From contig NZ_JARQZP010000006.1 in assembly GCF_029589055.1 (NCBI RefSeq), positions 248,001 through 312,000 on the forward strand: a stretch of 64,000 nucleotides of DNA. Direction: 5' to 3'. Made by a program: the position numbers and the translations under genes. Position 1 is the stretch's first letter; each line of letters opens with the position of its first letter. This DNA is from Vibrio hannami. Lineage in GTDB: Bacteria; Pseudomonadota; Gammaproteobacteria; Enterobacterales; Vibrionaceae. Of the stretch, positions 18,305 to 27,437 are shown piece by piece. The notes beneath the pieces are model-generated. The model made no database searches. It worked only from the letters and a program-made list of their open reading frames with translations, and was not told where the DNA came from.

Positions 18305-20663
18305 TACTTCTTCGCTTTTGCAAATGCTGCAGCAAAAGCACCACCCATCGCACTATTTTCAGGTTGATTGTTTCCTGACTGATTACCACGAGAATTATTT
18401 CGTTGGTGGTTTGTTCTCTGCGACTGCGTTCCCCGGTTAGAAGATGCTCCTTTAGAACGGTTATCCTGCCCGGGTTCATCGTTAAGTCGCATAGAAAGTG
18501 AAATGCGCTTGCGTTGCACATCTACTTCCATCACTTTTACTTTTACGATATCGCCGGCTTTAACGACTTCTCGTGGATCTGAAACAAATTTATCTGTCAG
18601 GGCGGAAATATGAACAAGGCCATCCTGATGAACACCAATATCTACAAATGCACCGAAGTTAGCAACGTTTGAAACTACGCCTTCCAGTACCATTCCTGGC
18701 TCCAGATCAGAAACTTCATTGATGCCTTCAGCAAATGTCGCGGTCTTAAACTCAGGTCGCGGGTCTCGGCCAGGTTTATCCAGCTCTTTGATGATGTCAG
18801 TTACCGTCGGAACACCAAAGGTGTCATTTGTATAGTCTGATGCTTTTAGCTTTTTCAGAAATTCGCTGTCACCAATAATTGCTTTGGTGTCTTTGCTGTT
18901 CTTTTCTGAAATAGCCTTAACGACAGGGTAGGCTTCAGGGTGAACGGCTGATGCATCCAGCGGATTTTTGCCGTCCATAATTCTAAGGAAGCCTGCACAC
19001 TGCTCGAACGCTTTCGGCCCAAGGCGGGCTACTTTCTTAAGTGTGGTTCTTGCTTCAAATCGGCCATTTTCATCGCGGTAATCAACAATATTCTGCGCGA
19101 TGGTCGCAGATAAACCTGCGACACGTGTCAGTAGTGCAGGAGAGGCGGTATTAACGTCAACACCTACGGCGTTTACACAGTCTTCTACAACAGCATCAAG
19201 GCGTTTAGCAAGCAGGCTCTGGCTTACATCATGTTGGTACTGGCCAACACCAATGGACTTAGGATCAATTTTAACCAGCTCTGCCAGTGGGTCCTGAAGT
19301 CGTCGGGCAATAGACACCGCACCACGAAGCGATACATCCATCCCAGGGAACTCTTTAGCCGCCAGTTCTGAAGCTGAATAGACAGATGCACCCGCTTCAC
19401 TGACGATAATAGTTTGTACGCTCAGGTTTGCTTTCTTCAGCGTTTGTGCCACGAAGGCATCGGTTTCGCGTGAAGCGGTGCCGTTACCGATAGCTATCAG
19501 ATCAACATTGTGTCTGCGGATCAGTTGCTCTACTACCTGTGCAGATTTCTCTATCTGCTTTTGTGGCGGGTTAGGATAGATGGTATCCGTCGCCAGCACC
19601 TTACCTGTGGAGTCGACAACGGCGATTTTAGACCCAGTTCTCAAGCCCGGATCCAGGCCCAGTGTCGCACGAGGGCCTGCTGGAGCTGCCATCAGCAGGT
19701 CCTTTAGGTTGGTTGCAAATACTTCGATAGCATCAACTTCAGCACGCTCTTTCATTGCCGCCATAAGCTCGGTTTCCATATGCATAGAAACCTTGATTCG
19801 CCATGCCCAGCTGATGACCTGTTTACGCCACCCATCTGCCGGAGCTTCACTCAGATGGATGTTGTAGTGATTGGCGATAATGGTTTCGCAGTATGAGCTT
19901 CGAGCCGCCTCTTCCTGATCCGGATCTGCATTCATTGTTAGTTGCAGGAAGCCTTCATTTCGACCACGAAGCATTGCCAGAGCACGATGAGATGGTGCTT
20001 TGCTTATTGGTTCGTCGTGTTCAAAGTAATCTTTAAACTTCTCTCCGTCCCGCTCTTTACCAGAAATTACCCGTGAGCTGATCTGAGCCTGTCGCGTAAG
20101 ATGTTGACGAATTTTTTCCAGCAGATCCGCGTCTTCTGCAATGCGCTCCATTACGATTGCGCGTGCACCATCTAGTGCCGCTTTGTTATCTGCAATACCT
20201 TTGTCTGCATTGATGTAATTTGACGCTTCACTTTCAGGATCAGTTTCAGGAGTGCCCCAAAGCGTGTCAGCTAATGGCTCTAGTCCTGCCTCTATAGCGA
20301 TCTGGCCTTTTGTTCTTCTTTTGGCTTGTATGGCAGATATAGATCTTCAAGACGAGTTTTGCTGTCAGCATCGTTGATGGCTTTCTCTAAATCACTCGTC
20401 AGTTTTCCTTGATCAGAAATCGATTTCAGGATGGACTGGCGTCGGTCATTTAGTTCTCGAAGGTATGACAGGCGGGTATCAAGGGTTCGTAACTGACCAT
20501 CGTCCAGTGCGCCGGTTACCTCTTTACGGTAACGGGCAATAAATGGGATGGTGCTTCCTTCATCGATCAGTTTTACGGTTGCAGTAACCTGATCGACCCT
20601 TACATTCAGTTCCTGTGCGATTTGGTTACAGATACTGAGTTGAGCTGAGTTTAGTTTGCTCAT
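18304..20663 (-). pseudogene. tex: RNA-binding transcription accessory protein Tex, broken by one frameshift
   Basis: Read across one frame change, this gives a full-length Tex of about 785 residues. It has an N-terminal helical domain, a YqgF/RNase H-like fold, helix-hairpin-helix segments and a C-terminal S1 RNA-binding domain ([20 protein letters not shown]), then a Gly/Asn/Arg tail. The first frame (ATG 20663) reads correctly to LYLPYKPK and stops at once. The second frame resumes with [18 protein letters not shown], exactly the family sequence. The break is at about 20319-20322, where one base is missing beside AAAA. Everything else is intact, so this may be a sequence error rather than decay. 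The stop TAG is followed directly by GTTACAG repeats. Confidence 0.9.
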
Positions 20664-20817
20664 CTTAAATCTCTTTAAAAAATGTTCTATTCAGAGCTAT
20701 AAATGGGGATAAATATCGAATTTTCTAGGTCACTTATAAAGAATGACACAGTGTTTGCTTTTTTATGCTCGGGTATAAACTAGAATCAAAAAGGCATACT
20801 ATATTTGGCTAGAAGAT

Positions 20818-20854
20818 AAAGTGATATCAATATATTAGATATCGCGATCACTTT
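20818..20854. promoter_or_regulatory. Inverted repeat in the leader of the retropepsin-like gene
   Basis: AAAGTGAT (20818-20825) and ATCACTTT (20847-20854) are perfect inverse copies. Between them GATATC occurs twice. It ends 15 bases before the start codon, so it could be an operator or an RNA hairpin near the ribosome site. A plausible promoter (TTGCTT, TATAAA) lies at about 20755-20780. Confidence 0.5.
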
Positions 20855-20869
20855 GATACAGGGATAAGA

Positions 20870-22744
20870 ATGAAAAAGATACCTCTTGCACTTAGTTTAA
20901 TCGCATCCAGTATTCTGCCTTTCGCTATTCAGGCGGAAGATACAATAAAATACACTACGCAGAATCCGGCTTATCACCTGGAAGACAAAACGGTGCTTGG
21001 GCGTCTGGAGCAGATCTACTTCACCAGTAACCCGGAATATGCCCATATTCCTTTTGATGCAAAAATAGACACTGGTGCTGATACTACATCCATGCATGCG
21101 AAGAACATTCACCTGCATAGCCTTAATCCAAAATATTCCGGTAAGGTTGATACAGAACTGCTTAAAGAGGTGGTAGAGGAGTACGGTGGAACAAAGAGTA
21201 ATCGCTGGAGAGATGAATACAACAATGAAGAGAATCAAATCATGGTTTCGTTTGATATTCGTAACCATGATACAGGTGACCTTCTTTCTCTAGAGATGCC
21301 CCTTTCTCGTATCAGTGTTGTAAAAAGCCGCACCAGTGAAGAACCTCTGTATCGGCCGGTAGTAAAAACCAAAATGAAGATTGGGGATATTGAAGTTGAA
21401 TCGGAAACCAGCTTAACAAACCGAGAAAACTTCAGTACACCAGTGTTAATTGGCAAAACCTTTCTGAAAGATAATGCCTGGGTGTTTGCGGGATACGATT
21501 ATTTGCAAGAGCAGCCGAAAGCACAGGTAATAGGACGCTCAGAAACCATGTTAGTTGATGAGCTTCCAATGGATGTTAGCTTCTCACTAACCAGTAAGTA
21601 CTCGGTTATGCATGCGACTGATATAAAAGTAAACGAGTCTAAGCATGAGGTCAGTTTTACCACTACTGACAAAGAGGGAAATGCTAAGGATATGACCTTA
21701 CCGCTGGCTGGCTATGTTTCTTTCGGAAAAACAAAAAGGCCGGAAGTTTATATACAGGCTAAAGGCAAAGAAAGCTTTGATAAAAAATTACTGGTTTATC
21801 TAAAGGACCGCTCGAAAAATTCCACTCAATTAAGATTGGGTAAAGAGGTTCTGAGTAAGCACTTTGTGATTAGCGCAAATGAGAAAAATCTGTTGGATAA
21901 ACCAGCCGAGTTATTTAAAGACCGAGTAGCTAAAAAGCGCCCGCTTGTGGTTTCTCCGGAAGAACTAATCTCTGTTGATGGTATAAAAATCGAAGCTAAG
22001 CCTGATTTTGGTGTGCAAACTCCGGTGTTAAAAGTGTCTGGTTTTGAAATAACCAGTGCCGATAAAGGCGAGCAGGTGACCTATTATCTGACAGGTGAAA
22101 ATGGCCGGTCGAAGAAGTACATAAAACCAATCATCAAAAAGATTCGTGTTGGGAAATCTGTACGGCCGGTAGTTGAGGTTAAGCTTGAAGCAGGTGGTAG
22201 CTTTGCTGACTATGACGTTGCCCTTGAAGCGTTTAATAAAGGTGAAGAACCGATACCAGAACTACTTATCGGAAGAAAAGCATCTAAAAATGGAGTGCTG
22301 GTTAACACCAGAGCTGAATTGCTATTGCAATCTCACGATCTTGTAAAAGCTGGCTATATTGAGAAAGCTATTGTTGAGGGTTTGATCTTCCCGGTTAAGC
22401 TGGATACTGGTGCTGATGTCAGCTCGATAAATGCACAAAACATCGAACTGTTTAAGGAAGATGGGAAGGATATGGTACGTTTTGTGTATGAAAATAGTCA
22501 GGGGCAAAAGAAAGAGTTTACCCGCGAAGTTGTTCGCATGATGACCATTAAAGCGAAGCAAGGTGAAAAACCAAACCATAGGCCTGTTGTTAAGATGGAT
22601 GTGCAGATCGGGGATATCAGGGAAACGGTAAAAGTTAACTTACAAGATCGTTCTCGCTTTGAATACAGCATGATTTTGGGTGAGAACTTTCTTCGGCATG
22701 GGGTTGTGGTAAGTAGCGATACTACTTTTATGCTTGGGAAGTAA
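20870..22744 (+). CDS. Secreted four-domain retropepsin-like (RimB/ATP-dependent zinc protease family) protein
   Basis: 624 residues with a signal peptide ending about QA at 22. Two regions carry an aspartic-protease signature of the PF05618 type: DTGADTTSMHA (Asp67) and DTGADVSSINA (Asp512). Each is followed about 85 residues later by an RPVVK-type strand and a final ILGENFL or LIGKTFL block. Two middle regions align with the same pattern but lack the DTG: about 225-345 (LTSKYSVMHATDI) and 370-485 (RPVVEVKLEAGG, then LLIGRKASKNGVLV). The protein therefore seems to be four tandem domains, active-dead-dead-active. Despite the family name there is no ATP or zinc site. Single-domain relatives trim glutamate tails or cleave peptides; the target here is unknown. 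The sigma-factor gene follows within 5 bases. Confidence 0.8.
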   Translation: MKKIPLALSLIASSILPFAIQAEDTIKYTTQNPAYHLEDKTVLGRLEQIYFTSNPEYAHIPFDAKIDTGADTTSMHAKNIHLHSLNPKYSGKVDTELLKEVVEEYGGTKSNRWRDEYNNEENQIMVSFDIRNHDTGDLLSLEMPLSRISVVKSRTSEEPLYRPVVKTKMKIGDIEVESETSLTNRENFSTPVLIGKTFLKDNAWVFAGYDYLQEQPKAQVIGRSETMLVDELPMDVSFSLTSKYSVMHATDIKVNESKHEVSFTTTDKEGNAKDMTLPLAGYVSFGKTKRPEVYIQAKGKESFDKKLLVYLKDRSKNSTQLRLGKEVLSKHFVISANEKNLLDKPAELFKDRVAKKRPLVVSPEELISVDGIKIEAKPDFGVQTPVLKVSGFEITSADKGEQVTYYLTGENGRSKKYIKPIIKKIRVGKSVRPVVEVKLEAGGSFADYDVALEAFNKGEEPIPELLIGRKASKNGVLVNTRAELLLQSHDLVKAGYIEKAIVEGLIFPVKLDTGADVSSINAQNIELFKEDGKDMVRFVYENSQGQKKEFTREVVRMMTIKAKQGEKPNHRPVVKMDVQIGDIRETVKVNLQDRSRFEYSMILGENFLRHGVVVSSDTTFMLGK

Positions 22745-22748
22745 GATA

Positions 22749-23315
22749 ATGAGTAATTCGGAATTTCTAGTCCAGGAAGGTGCTTTTCCATGTGCGATGC
22801 GCGCATGGAGTCAGCATGAGCAGATACTGCTTCAATGGCTATTAAAAGAGACGCACGATAAAGAACTGTCTCAGGATCTGTTGCAGGAAGTCTTTATTAA
22901 GGTGATGCAGCAAAGAGAGCAGTTTTGCAGTGTAGACAATACCAAAGCCTGGCTATTCCGAGTTGCACAAAATCTACTTATTGATCAGATAAGAAAAGAC
23001 CGTTATCAGCCAATGGATGATAATGCGGAAAGGCCTGAAGAAGAGGAACATTACGATGCAATCGACCTTCTGGCCTTAAGCTGCTTACCAAGGTCTTTGT
23101 CCGAACTCGACCAGGCCAGCCGGGAAGTTATTACAGCCTGTGACCTTCAGGGGATGAATCAACAAGACTACGCTATTCAACATGGACTCACCTTACCTGC
23201 GGTAAAATCCCGCCTGCGCAGAGCAAGAGAAAAACTAAAGCAGCAAATTGAAGCTTCATGCAATGTGAAGCTGGATGACAATCAAAATATTTGCTGCTTC
23301 ACAACCAGAACATAA
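22749..23315 (+). CDS. ECF-type RNA polymerase sigma factor, SigZ-like
   Basis: 188 residues. Region 2 is at about 20-85 (QDLLQEVFIKVMQ, then AWLFRVAQNLLIDQIRKDR) and region 4 at about 125-165 (LTLPAVKSRLRRAREKL), the two-domain build of ECF factors. No anti-sigma gene is adjacent. The C-terminus carries Cys171, Cys182 and Cys183 (ICCF), a possible redox or metal sensor. I chose ATG 22749 over 22734, which overlaps the upstream stop. Downstream come a CxC permease and a mini-thioredoxin, a likely regulon. Confidence 0.85.
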   Translation: MSNSEFLVQEGAFPCAMRAWSQHEQILLQWLLKETHDKELSQDLLQEVFIKVMQQREQFCSVDNTKAWLFRVAQNLLIDQIRKDRYQPMDDNAERPEEEEHYDAIDLLALSCLPRSLSELDQASREVITACDLQGMNQQDYAIQHGLTLPAVKSRLRRAREKLKQQIEASCNVKLDDNQNICCFTTRT

Positions 23316-23330
23316 CTTTTTAAAATTTTT

Positions 23331-23360
23331 TGAGGATCCTTTTTAAGGGTAATACGTCTA
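23331..23360 (+). promoter_or_regulatory. Possible ECF-type promoter of the permease gene
   Basis: GGATCC (23334-23339) and CGTCTA (23355-23360) are 15 bases apart, 40 bases ahead of the permease ATG. CGTC-type -10 elements are typical for ECF sigma factors, and the sigma gene is immediately upstream. This is pattern recognition only. Confidence 0.3.
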
Positions 23361-23399
23361 TGTAGCAGTTAGACAATTTATTACGCTTAAAGGATTCTT

Positions 23400-24395
23400 A
23401 TGTTTCAGGTTTTTAGCGATTTTGCCTCCTGGTTGATTTACAGCCTGATAGGGCTTTCTCCAGATACCAGGCTCGGTGAATCGCTCCATTTCTTTGTTGA
23501 AGATACCACCAAAATTTTTGCGCTACTGGTTGTGATGATTTATGTCATTGCGCTACTTCGCGCTTCATTAAATGTCGAAAAAGTCAGAGATTATTTGGCA
23601 GGGAAACACCGCTTCTTCGGGTATGGGATGGGAGCTGTTTTCGGGGCAATTACCCCTTTCTGTTCTTGCTCTAGTATTCCCGTTTTTCTTGGCTTCACAT
23701 CAGCAGGTATACCGCTTGGTATCACCATGGCTTTTCTTATCACCTCACCTTTAATAAACGAAGTCGCAGTGCTGCTGCTAGTTGGGCTACTGGGCTGGAA
23801 ATTTACAGCTATGTATATCCTTATCGGTATCGCTGTCGGTATTTTAGGTGGGATGTTTCTTGATGCGATTGGAGCCGAGCGTTGGTTGCAGTCGTTTGCC
23901 GCAGATGCTTTGAAAAAAGGTAGAGAGAACCAGGAAGGCTTAGTTACAGAGCCGGAAGAAGAGCAGAAGCTGACTCTCAAAGAGAGGCATGAATTTGCCA
24001 AGGATGAGACCACAGAGATCTTTGGACGTGTCTGGAAATGGGTATTTATTGGTGTGGGGCTTGGGGCGGCACTGCACGGTTTTGTTCCAGATGGTTGGAT
24101 AGAGGCTCACCTTGGTGATCGCCAGTGGTGGTCGGTTCCAGCTGCTGTTTTTCTTGGAATTCCGCTCTATTCGAATGCAACAGGCGTTATCCCTGTAATG
24201 GAAAGCTTAATTGTGAATGGATTACCAATTGGTACCACATTGGCGTTTTGCATGAGTACGGTAGCAGCGAGTTTCCCAGAGTTTATTCTTCTTAAACAAG
24301 TGATGCAGTGGAAACTGTTGGCAACGTTATTTGTAGTCCTTCTGACCGCATTCACACTGGTCGGCTGGTTCTTTAACTATGTTCCTCTGATGTAA
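23400..24395 (+). CDS. ArsP/DUF318 family permease
   Basis: A 331-residue membrane protein with about eight helices. The family hallmark TPFCSCSSIPVF with its CSC motif is at about residues 84-95 and is followed by TSAGIPLG. A matching second half has PEFILLKQ. Members of PF03773 include ArsP, which exports trivalent organoarsenicals; others have unknown thiol-reactive substrates. A charged cytoplasmic loop lies at about 175-205. The neighbouring thioredoxin-like gene and cysteine-tailed sigma factor support a role in metalloid or thiol stress, but the substrate is inference. Confidence 0.85.
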   Translation: MFQVFSDFASWLIYSLIGLSPDTRLGESLHFFVEDTTKIFALLVVMIYVIALLRASLNVEKVRDYLAGKHRFFGYGMGAVFGAITPFCSCSSIPVFLGFTSAGIPLGITMAFLITSPLINEVAVLLLVGLLGWKFTAMYILIGIAVGILGGMFLDAIGAERWLQSFAADALKKGRENQEGLVTEPEEEQKLTLKERHEFAKDETTEIFGRVWKWVFIGVGLGAALHGFVPDGWIEAHLGDRQWWSVPAAVFLGIPLYSNATGVIPVMESLIVNGLPIGTTLAFCMSTVAASFPEFILLKQVMQWKLLATLFVVLLTAFTLVGWFFNYVPLM

Positions 24396-24433
24396 ATACA
24401 TCCCTTTAATTTAAACAAAAATAGGAAAACTAA

Positions 24434-24667
24434 ATGAAAACAGTAAAAGTATTAGGTTCAGGTTGTAAAAACTGTCAGGTCACGGCTGCTTTAATTGAAA
24501 AAGCAGCGAGTACTTCAGGTGTTGAGATTGAGCTGATAAAGGTAACTCAGCCACAAGATATTATGGCTTACAATGTGATGAAAACACCCGCTGTAGTTAT
24601 TGACGAGCAGGTGGTTCATAAAGGAAGTGTGCCGAAAGAAGCCGAGGTTGCAAGTTGGTTTAATTAA
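24434..24667 (+). CDS. Small thioredoxin-like redox protein
   Basis: 77 residues, a minimal thioredoxin fold with active site GSGCKNC (Cys11, Cys14) and the cis-proline segment KTPAVVI at about 50-56. It corresponds to the redox-active disulfide protein 2 type. Such genes often follow PF03773 permeases and may reduce the permease or its metalloid substrate. It lies 38 bases after the permease, in the same operon, with an ATAGGA ribosome site. Confidence 0.87.
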   Translation: MKTVKVLGSGCKNCQVTAALIEKAASTSGVEIELIKVTQPQDIMAYNVMKTPAVVIDEQVVHKGSVPKEAEVASWFN

Positions 24668-24682
24668 TCAGAGTTTGCGCCA

Positions 24683-25167
24683 TTATTGAGAAAGAGGTTT
24701 ATAGTTAATCTGATTTACAAACCATTCTTTCTCTCCTTCCGGTGTACGTACAATAAACTCCTCGTCCACCTCTTTTTTTAGAAGAGCTCTGGCCATAGGA
24801 GAATCAATGGAGATGTATCCCTTGGCATCTCCATAGATTTCATCCGGCCCCACGATCCGGAAAGAGAGTAAGTCACCGGCTTCATTTTCTATCTCAACCC
24901 AGGCACCAAAGAAAACCTTCCCTTCTTGTTGAGGTGAGTAATCAACAACGTTTACCTGCTCCAGTCTTTTTCTTAGATAGCGCACCCGGCGATCAATTTC
25001 ACGTAATCTTTTTTTATTATACTGGTAGTCTGCGTTTTCACTTCTGTCACCCAAACTTGCTGCCCAGGTCACTTTTTTGTAACTTCTGGTCTCTCTTCTT
25101 TCCAGAGAAAATTAAGTTCTGTTTTTAATTTTTCGTATCCCTCACGGGTAATTAAATTTGTTTTCAT
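24683..25167 (-). pseudogene. greB: Transcript cleavage factor GreB, in-frame stop at an A-AAA-AAG-TGA site
   Basis: GreB (about 161 residues when joined) rescues backtracked RNA polymerase by stimulating RNA cleavage. The ATG at 25167 opens MKTNLITREGYEKLK and runs as normal to EVTKK, where TGA (25069-25071) stops it. The next frame continues [18 protein letters not shown], the conserved basic-patch and acidic-tip region, to the true end. One extra A in the run at 25073-25078 would repair it. The site in the zero frame is A-AAA-AAG followed by TGA, a classic -1 slippery heptamer whose use would give exactly the family sequence. Sequencing undercall, real mutation and recoding are all possible. 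Confidence 0.9.
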
Positions 25168-25317
25168 AATAAGTTACAGAAAGTTATATTTATATTATTG
25201 TCTTGAGCATATGAAAGTGTAATAAACATTAACAATTCTTTGCACAAAAATTGCGCTAGCAATGATACAGTTTCCTATGCTTATAAAAAGTAAATAGTTA
25301 CTGACGGATGTAAAATA

Positions 25318-26037
25318 ATGCAAGAGAATTATAAAATTTTGGTTGTCGATGACGATGCACGATTGCGTTCCTTATTAGAGCGCTATCTTTCTGAACAAGG
25401 TTTTCAAGTTCGAAGTGTTGCCAATAGTGAACAGATGGATCGATTACTTACCAGGGAAAACTTCCACTTAATGGTTTTGGATCTTATGTTACCCGGAGAG
25501 GATGGATTGTCCATTTGTCGTCGTCTTCGTAGTGCCGAAAATATGATTCCAATCCTGATGTTAACAGCAAAAGGTGATGAGGTAGACAGAATCGTTGGCC
25601 TTGAAGTCGGCGCAGATGATTATCTTCCTAAACCTTTTAACCCCAGAGAGCTTCTTGCTCGAATTAAAGCAGTATTAAGACGACAGGTTATTGAGGCTCC
25701 TGGAGCCCCAAGTGCTGAAGAGTCTGTAGTTGAGTTTGGCGAGTTTCGCTTAAACCTTGGTACTCGTGAGATGTTCCAGGGAGAAGAAGCGCTGGCACTT
25801 ACTTCTGGAGAGTTTGCCGTGCTTAAAGCTCTGGTTACCAATGCCAGAGAGCCAATGTCTCGCGATAAGCTGATGAACATGGCTCGTGGACGTGAATACT
25901 CTGCAATGGAGCGCTCAATAGACGTTCAAATCTCGCGACTACGTAGAATGCTTGAAGAAGATCCTAGTAAGCCAAGATATATTCAGACTGTCTGGGGACT
26001 GGGTTACGTCTTTGTTCCGGATGGCAAAGAGGTTTAA
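25318..26037 (+). CDS. ompR: Osmolarity response regulator OmpR
   Basis: 239 residues. The receiver domain has the acidic pocket DDD (11-13), phospho-acceptor Asp55 (VLDLMLPG) and Lys near 105. A C-terminal winged-helix domain follows (about 140-235, ending TVWGLGYVFVPDGKEV). It is phosphorylated by EnvZ and controls porin and envelope genes. It is separated from envZ by 71 bases with a hairpin, unlike the overlapping pair of enterics. Confidence 0.97.
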   Translation: MQENYKILVVDDDARLRSLLERYLSEQGFQVRSVANSEQMDRLLTRENFHLMVLDLMLPGEDGLSICRRLRSAENMIPILMLTAKGDEVDRIVGLEVGADDYLPKPFNPRELLARIKAVLRRQVIEAPGAPSAEESVVEFGEFRLNLGTREMFQGEEALALTSGEFAVLKALVTNAREPMSRDKLMNMARGREYSAMERSIDVQISRLRRMLEEDPSKPRYIQTVWGLGYVFVPDGKEV

Positions 26038-26047
26038 TTTTTCAACC

Positions 26048-26074
26048 TATTCCCCTACTTAACGTGGGGGAATA
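26048..26074 (+). promoter_or_regulatory. Hairpin between ompR and envZ
   Basis: TATTCCCC (26048-26055) pairs with GGGGAATA (26067-26074), extended inward by three pairs. There is no T-run after it, so it is more likely an mRNA-stability or partial attenuation element than a full terminator. It could keep EnvZ lower than OmpR. Confidence 0.5.
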
Positions 26075-26108
26075 GAATAGATATCCCTTCATAAATTCAG
26101 AGGCGTCT

Positions 26109-27437
26109 ATGCGAATTCGCAGCTCTCGTACTCAGGCTCTTTTGCTCTTTGCTACTGTGTTGATTGGTAGTCAGGTATTTTCATATTACGCGGTATTTAA
26201 TTACGCTCTTCTCCCTAGTTTGCAACAGTTTAATAAAATTCTCGCTTACGAAGTTAACCTGATGCTGGATCAGGATGTTGAGTTGGAAGATGGAACTATT
26301 CATCTTGAAGATGACGTTCGGAACAGATTGCTAGAAAAGCTGGGTGTTACTCTCCATTTACTGGATGACCCGCAAGTTGAAGAATTTAAAAACGCTTCTG
26401 TTATGGAGTTTTTAAGCGAAGATATCAGTGATGAGCTTGGGACTCAGGCAGAAGTCCGGTTGTTGCTTGGTGCTGAGAGCTACATACTCTGGATTCGTAT
26501 TGAGGAGCTTCCTACTTACCTGCTCAGAATCCCTTTGTCTGAGTTGCAGGAAGAAGATTTTATTCCGCTATTTCGCAATAGCCTGATTATGGCCCTGTTG
26601 ATAATTGTGGGAGGTTGGGTATTTATCCGTATCCACAACCGCCCGTTGATGGCACTGGAAAAGGCTGCGCTAAAAGTTGGTCATGGTGAAATACCTCCGC
26701 CATTAAAGGTACAGGGTTCAACTGAAATTAAAGCGGTGACTCAGGCATTCAATCAGATGTCTAAGGGGATTCAGAGGTTAGAAGAAGACCGCTCGTTGTT
26801 AATGGCGGGCATCAGCCATGACTTAAGAACACCACTGACACGAATCCGATTGGCGACCGAGATGATGTCGTCGGAAGATAGCTATCTGGCCGAGAGCATG
26901 ATTGAGGATACAGAAGAGTGTAACGAGATTATTAGCCAGTTTATGGACTATCTGAAGCCTGTAAAGCGTGAAAGCTTTGAAGAGGTAAGCTTGAATGCTT
27001 TAGCGACCAGTCTTGCTAACGCGGAGTCGACGACGGATCTGGATATCGACTTACAAATAGATAGTAATTTAAAGGATGTTCACGGCAACCCAATAGCCAT
27101 TAAGCGTTCTATAAGCAACCTTATTGTGAACGCAAGGCGATATGGTAATGGCTGGATAAAAATGTCTACTGGTATGACTGCTGATCAGCAGATGTCGTGG
27201 GTTTGTATTGAAGACAATGGTCCTGGTATAGAAGAAAGTCAGCTTGGAAAGCTGTTCGAACCCTTTACTCGTGGAGATACCGCGCGAGGGAGTGAAGGAA
27301 CAGGACTTGGGCTAGCTATCGTTCAGAGAATTGTTGGCCAACACGGTGGTACTATTGCTGTGAACAACCGTTTAGAAGGCGGACTCAAGGTGCAACTTAG
27401 TTTTCCAGTTGTAGCAAAAATAAAAACTAAGCATTAG
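26109..27437 (+). CDS. envZ: Osmosensor histidine kinase EnvZ
   Basis: 442 residues. First membrane helix at about 10-32, periplasmic domain about 33-155, second helix about 158-176, HAMP linker, then a dimerisation domain with phospho-acceptor His237 ([12 protein letters not shown]). The ATP-binding domain has N, G1 (DNGPGI) and G2 (GTGLGLAIV) boxes. It phosphorylates and dephosphorylates OmpR. The 3' end overlaps the convergent recG end by 11 bases. Confidence 0.96.
   Translation: MRIRSSRTQALLLFATVLIGSQVFSYYAVFNYALLPSLQQFNKILAYEVNLMLDQDVELEDGTIHLEDDVRNRLLEKLGVTLHLLDDPQVEEFKNASVMEFLSEDISDELGTQAEVRLLLGAESYILWIRIEELPTYLLRIPLSELQEEDFIPLFRNSLIMALLIIVGGWVFIRIHNRPLMALEKAALKVGHGEIPPPLKVQGSTEIKAVTQAFNQMSKGIQRLEEDRSLLMAGISHDLRTPLTRIRLATEMMSSEDSYLAESMIEDTEECNEIISQFMDYLKPVKRESFEEVSLNALATSLANAESTTDLDIDLQIDSNLKDVHGNPIAIKRSISNLIVNARRYGNGWIKMSTGMTADQQMSWVCIEDNGPGIEESQLGKLFEPFTRGDTARGSEGTGLGLAIVQRIVGQHGGTIAVNNRLEGGLKVQLSFPVVAKIKTKH

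Noticed and set aside
18243..18521. 92-codon minus-strand ORF ending in repeated VTGYRLQ
   Set aside because: The C-terminus is a translation of the heptad array and the rest is another frame of tex.
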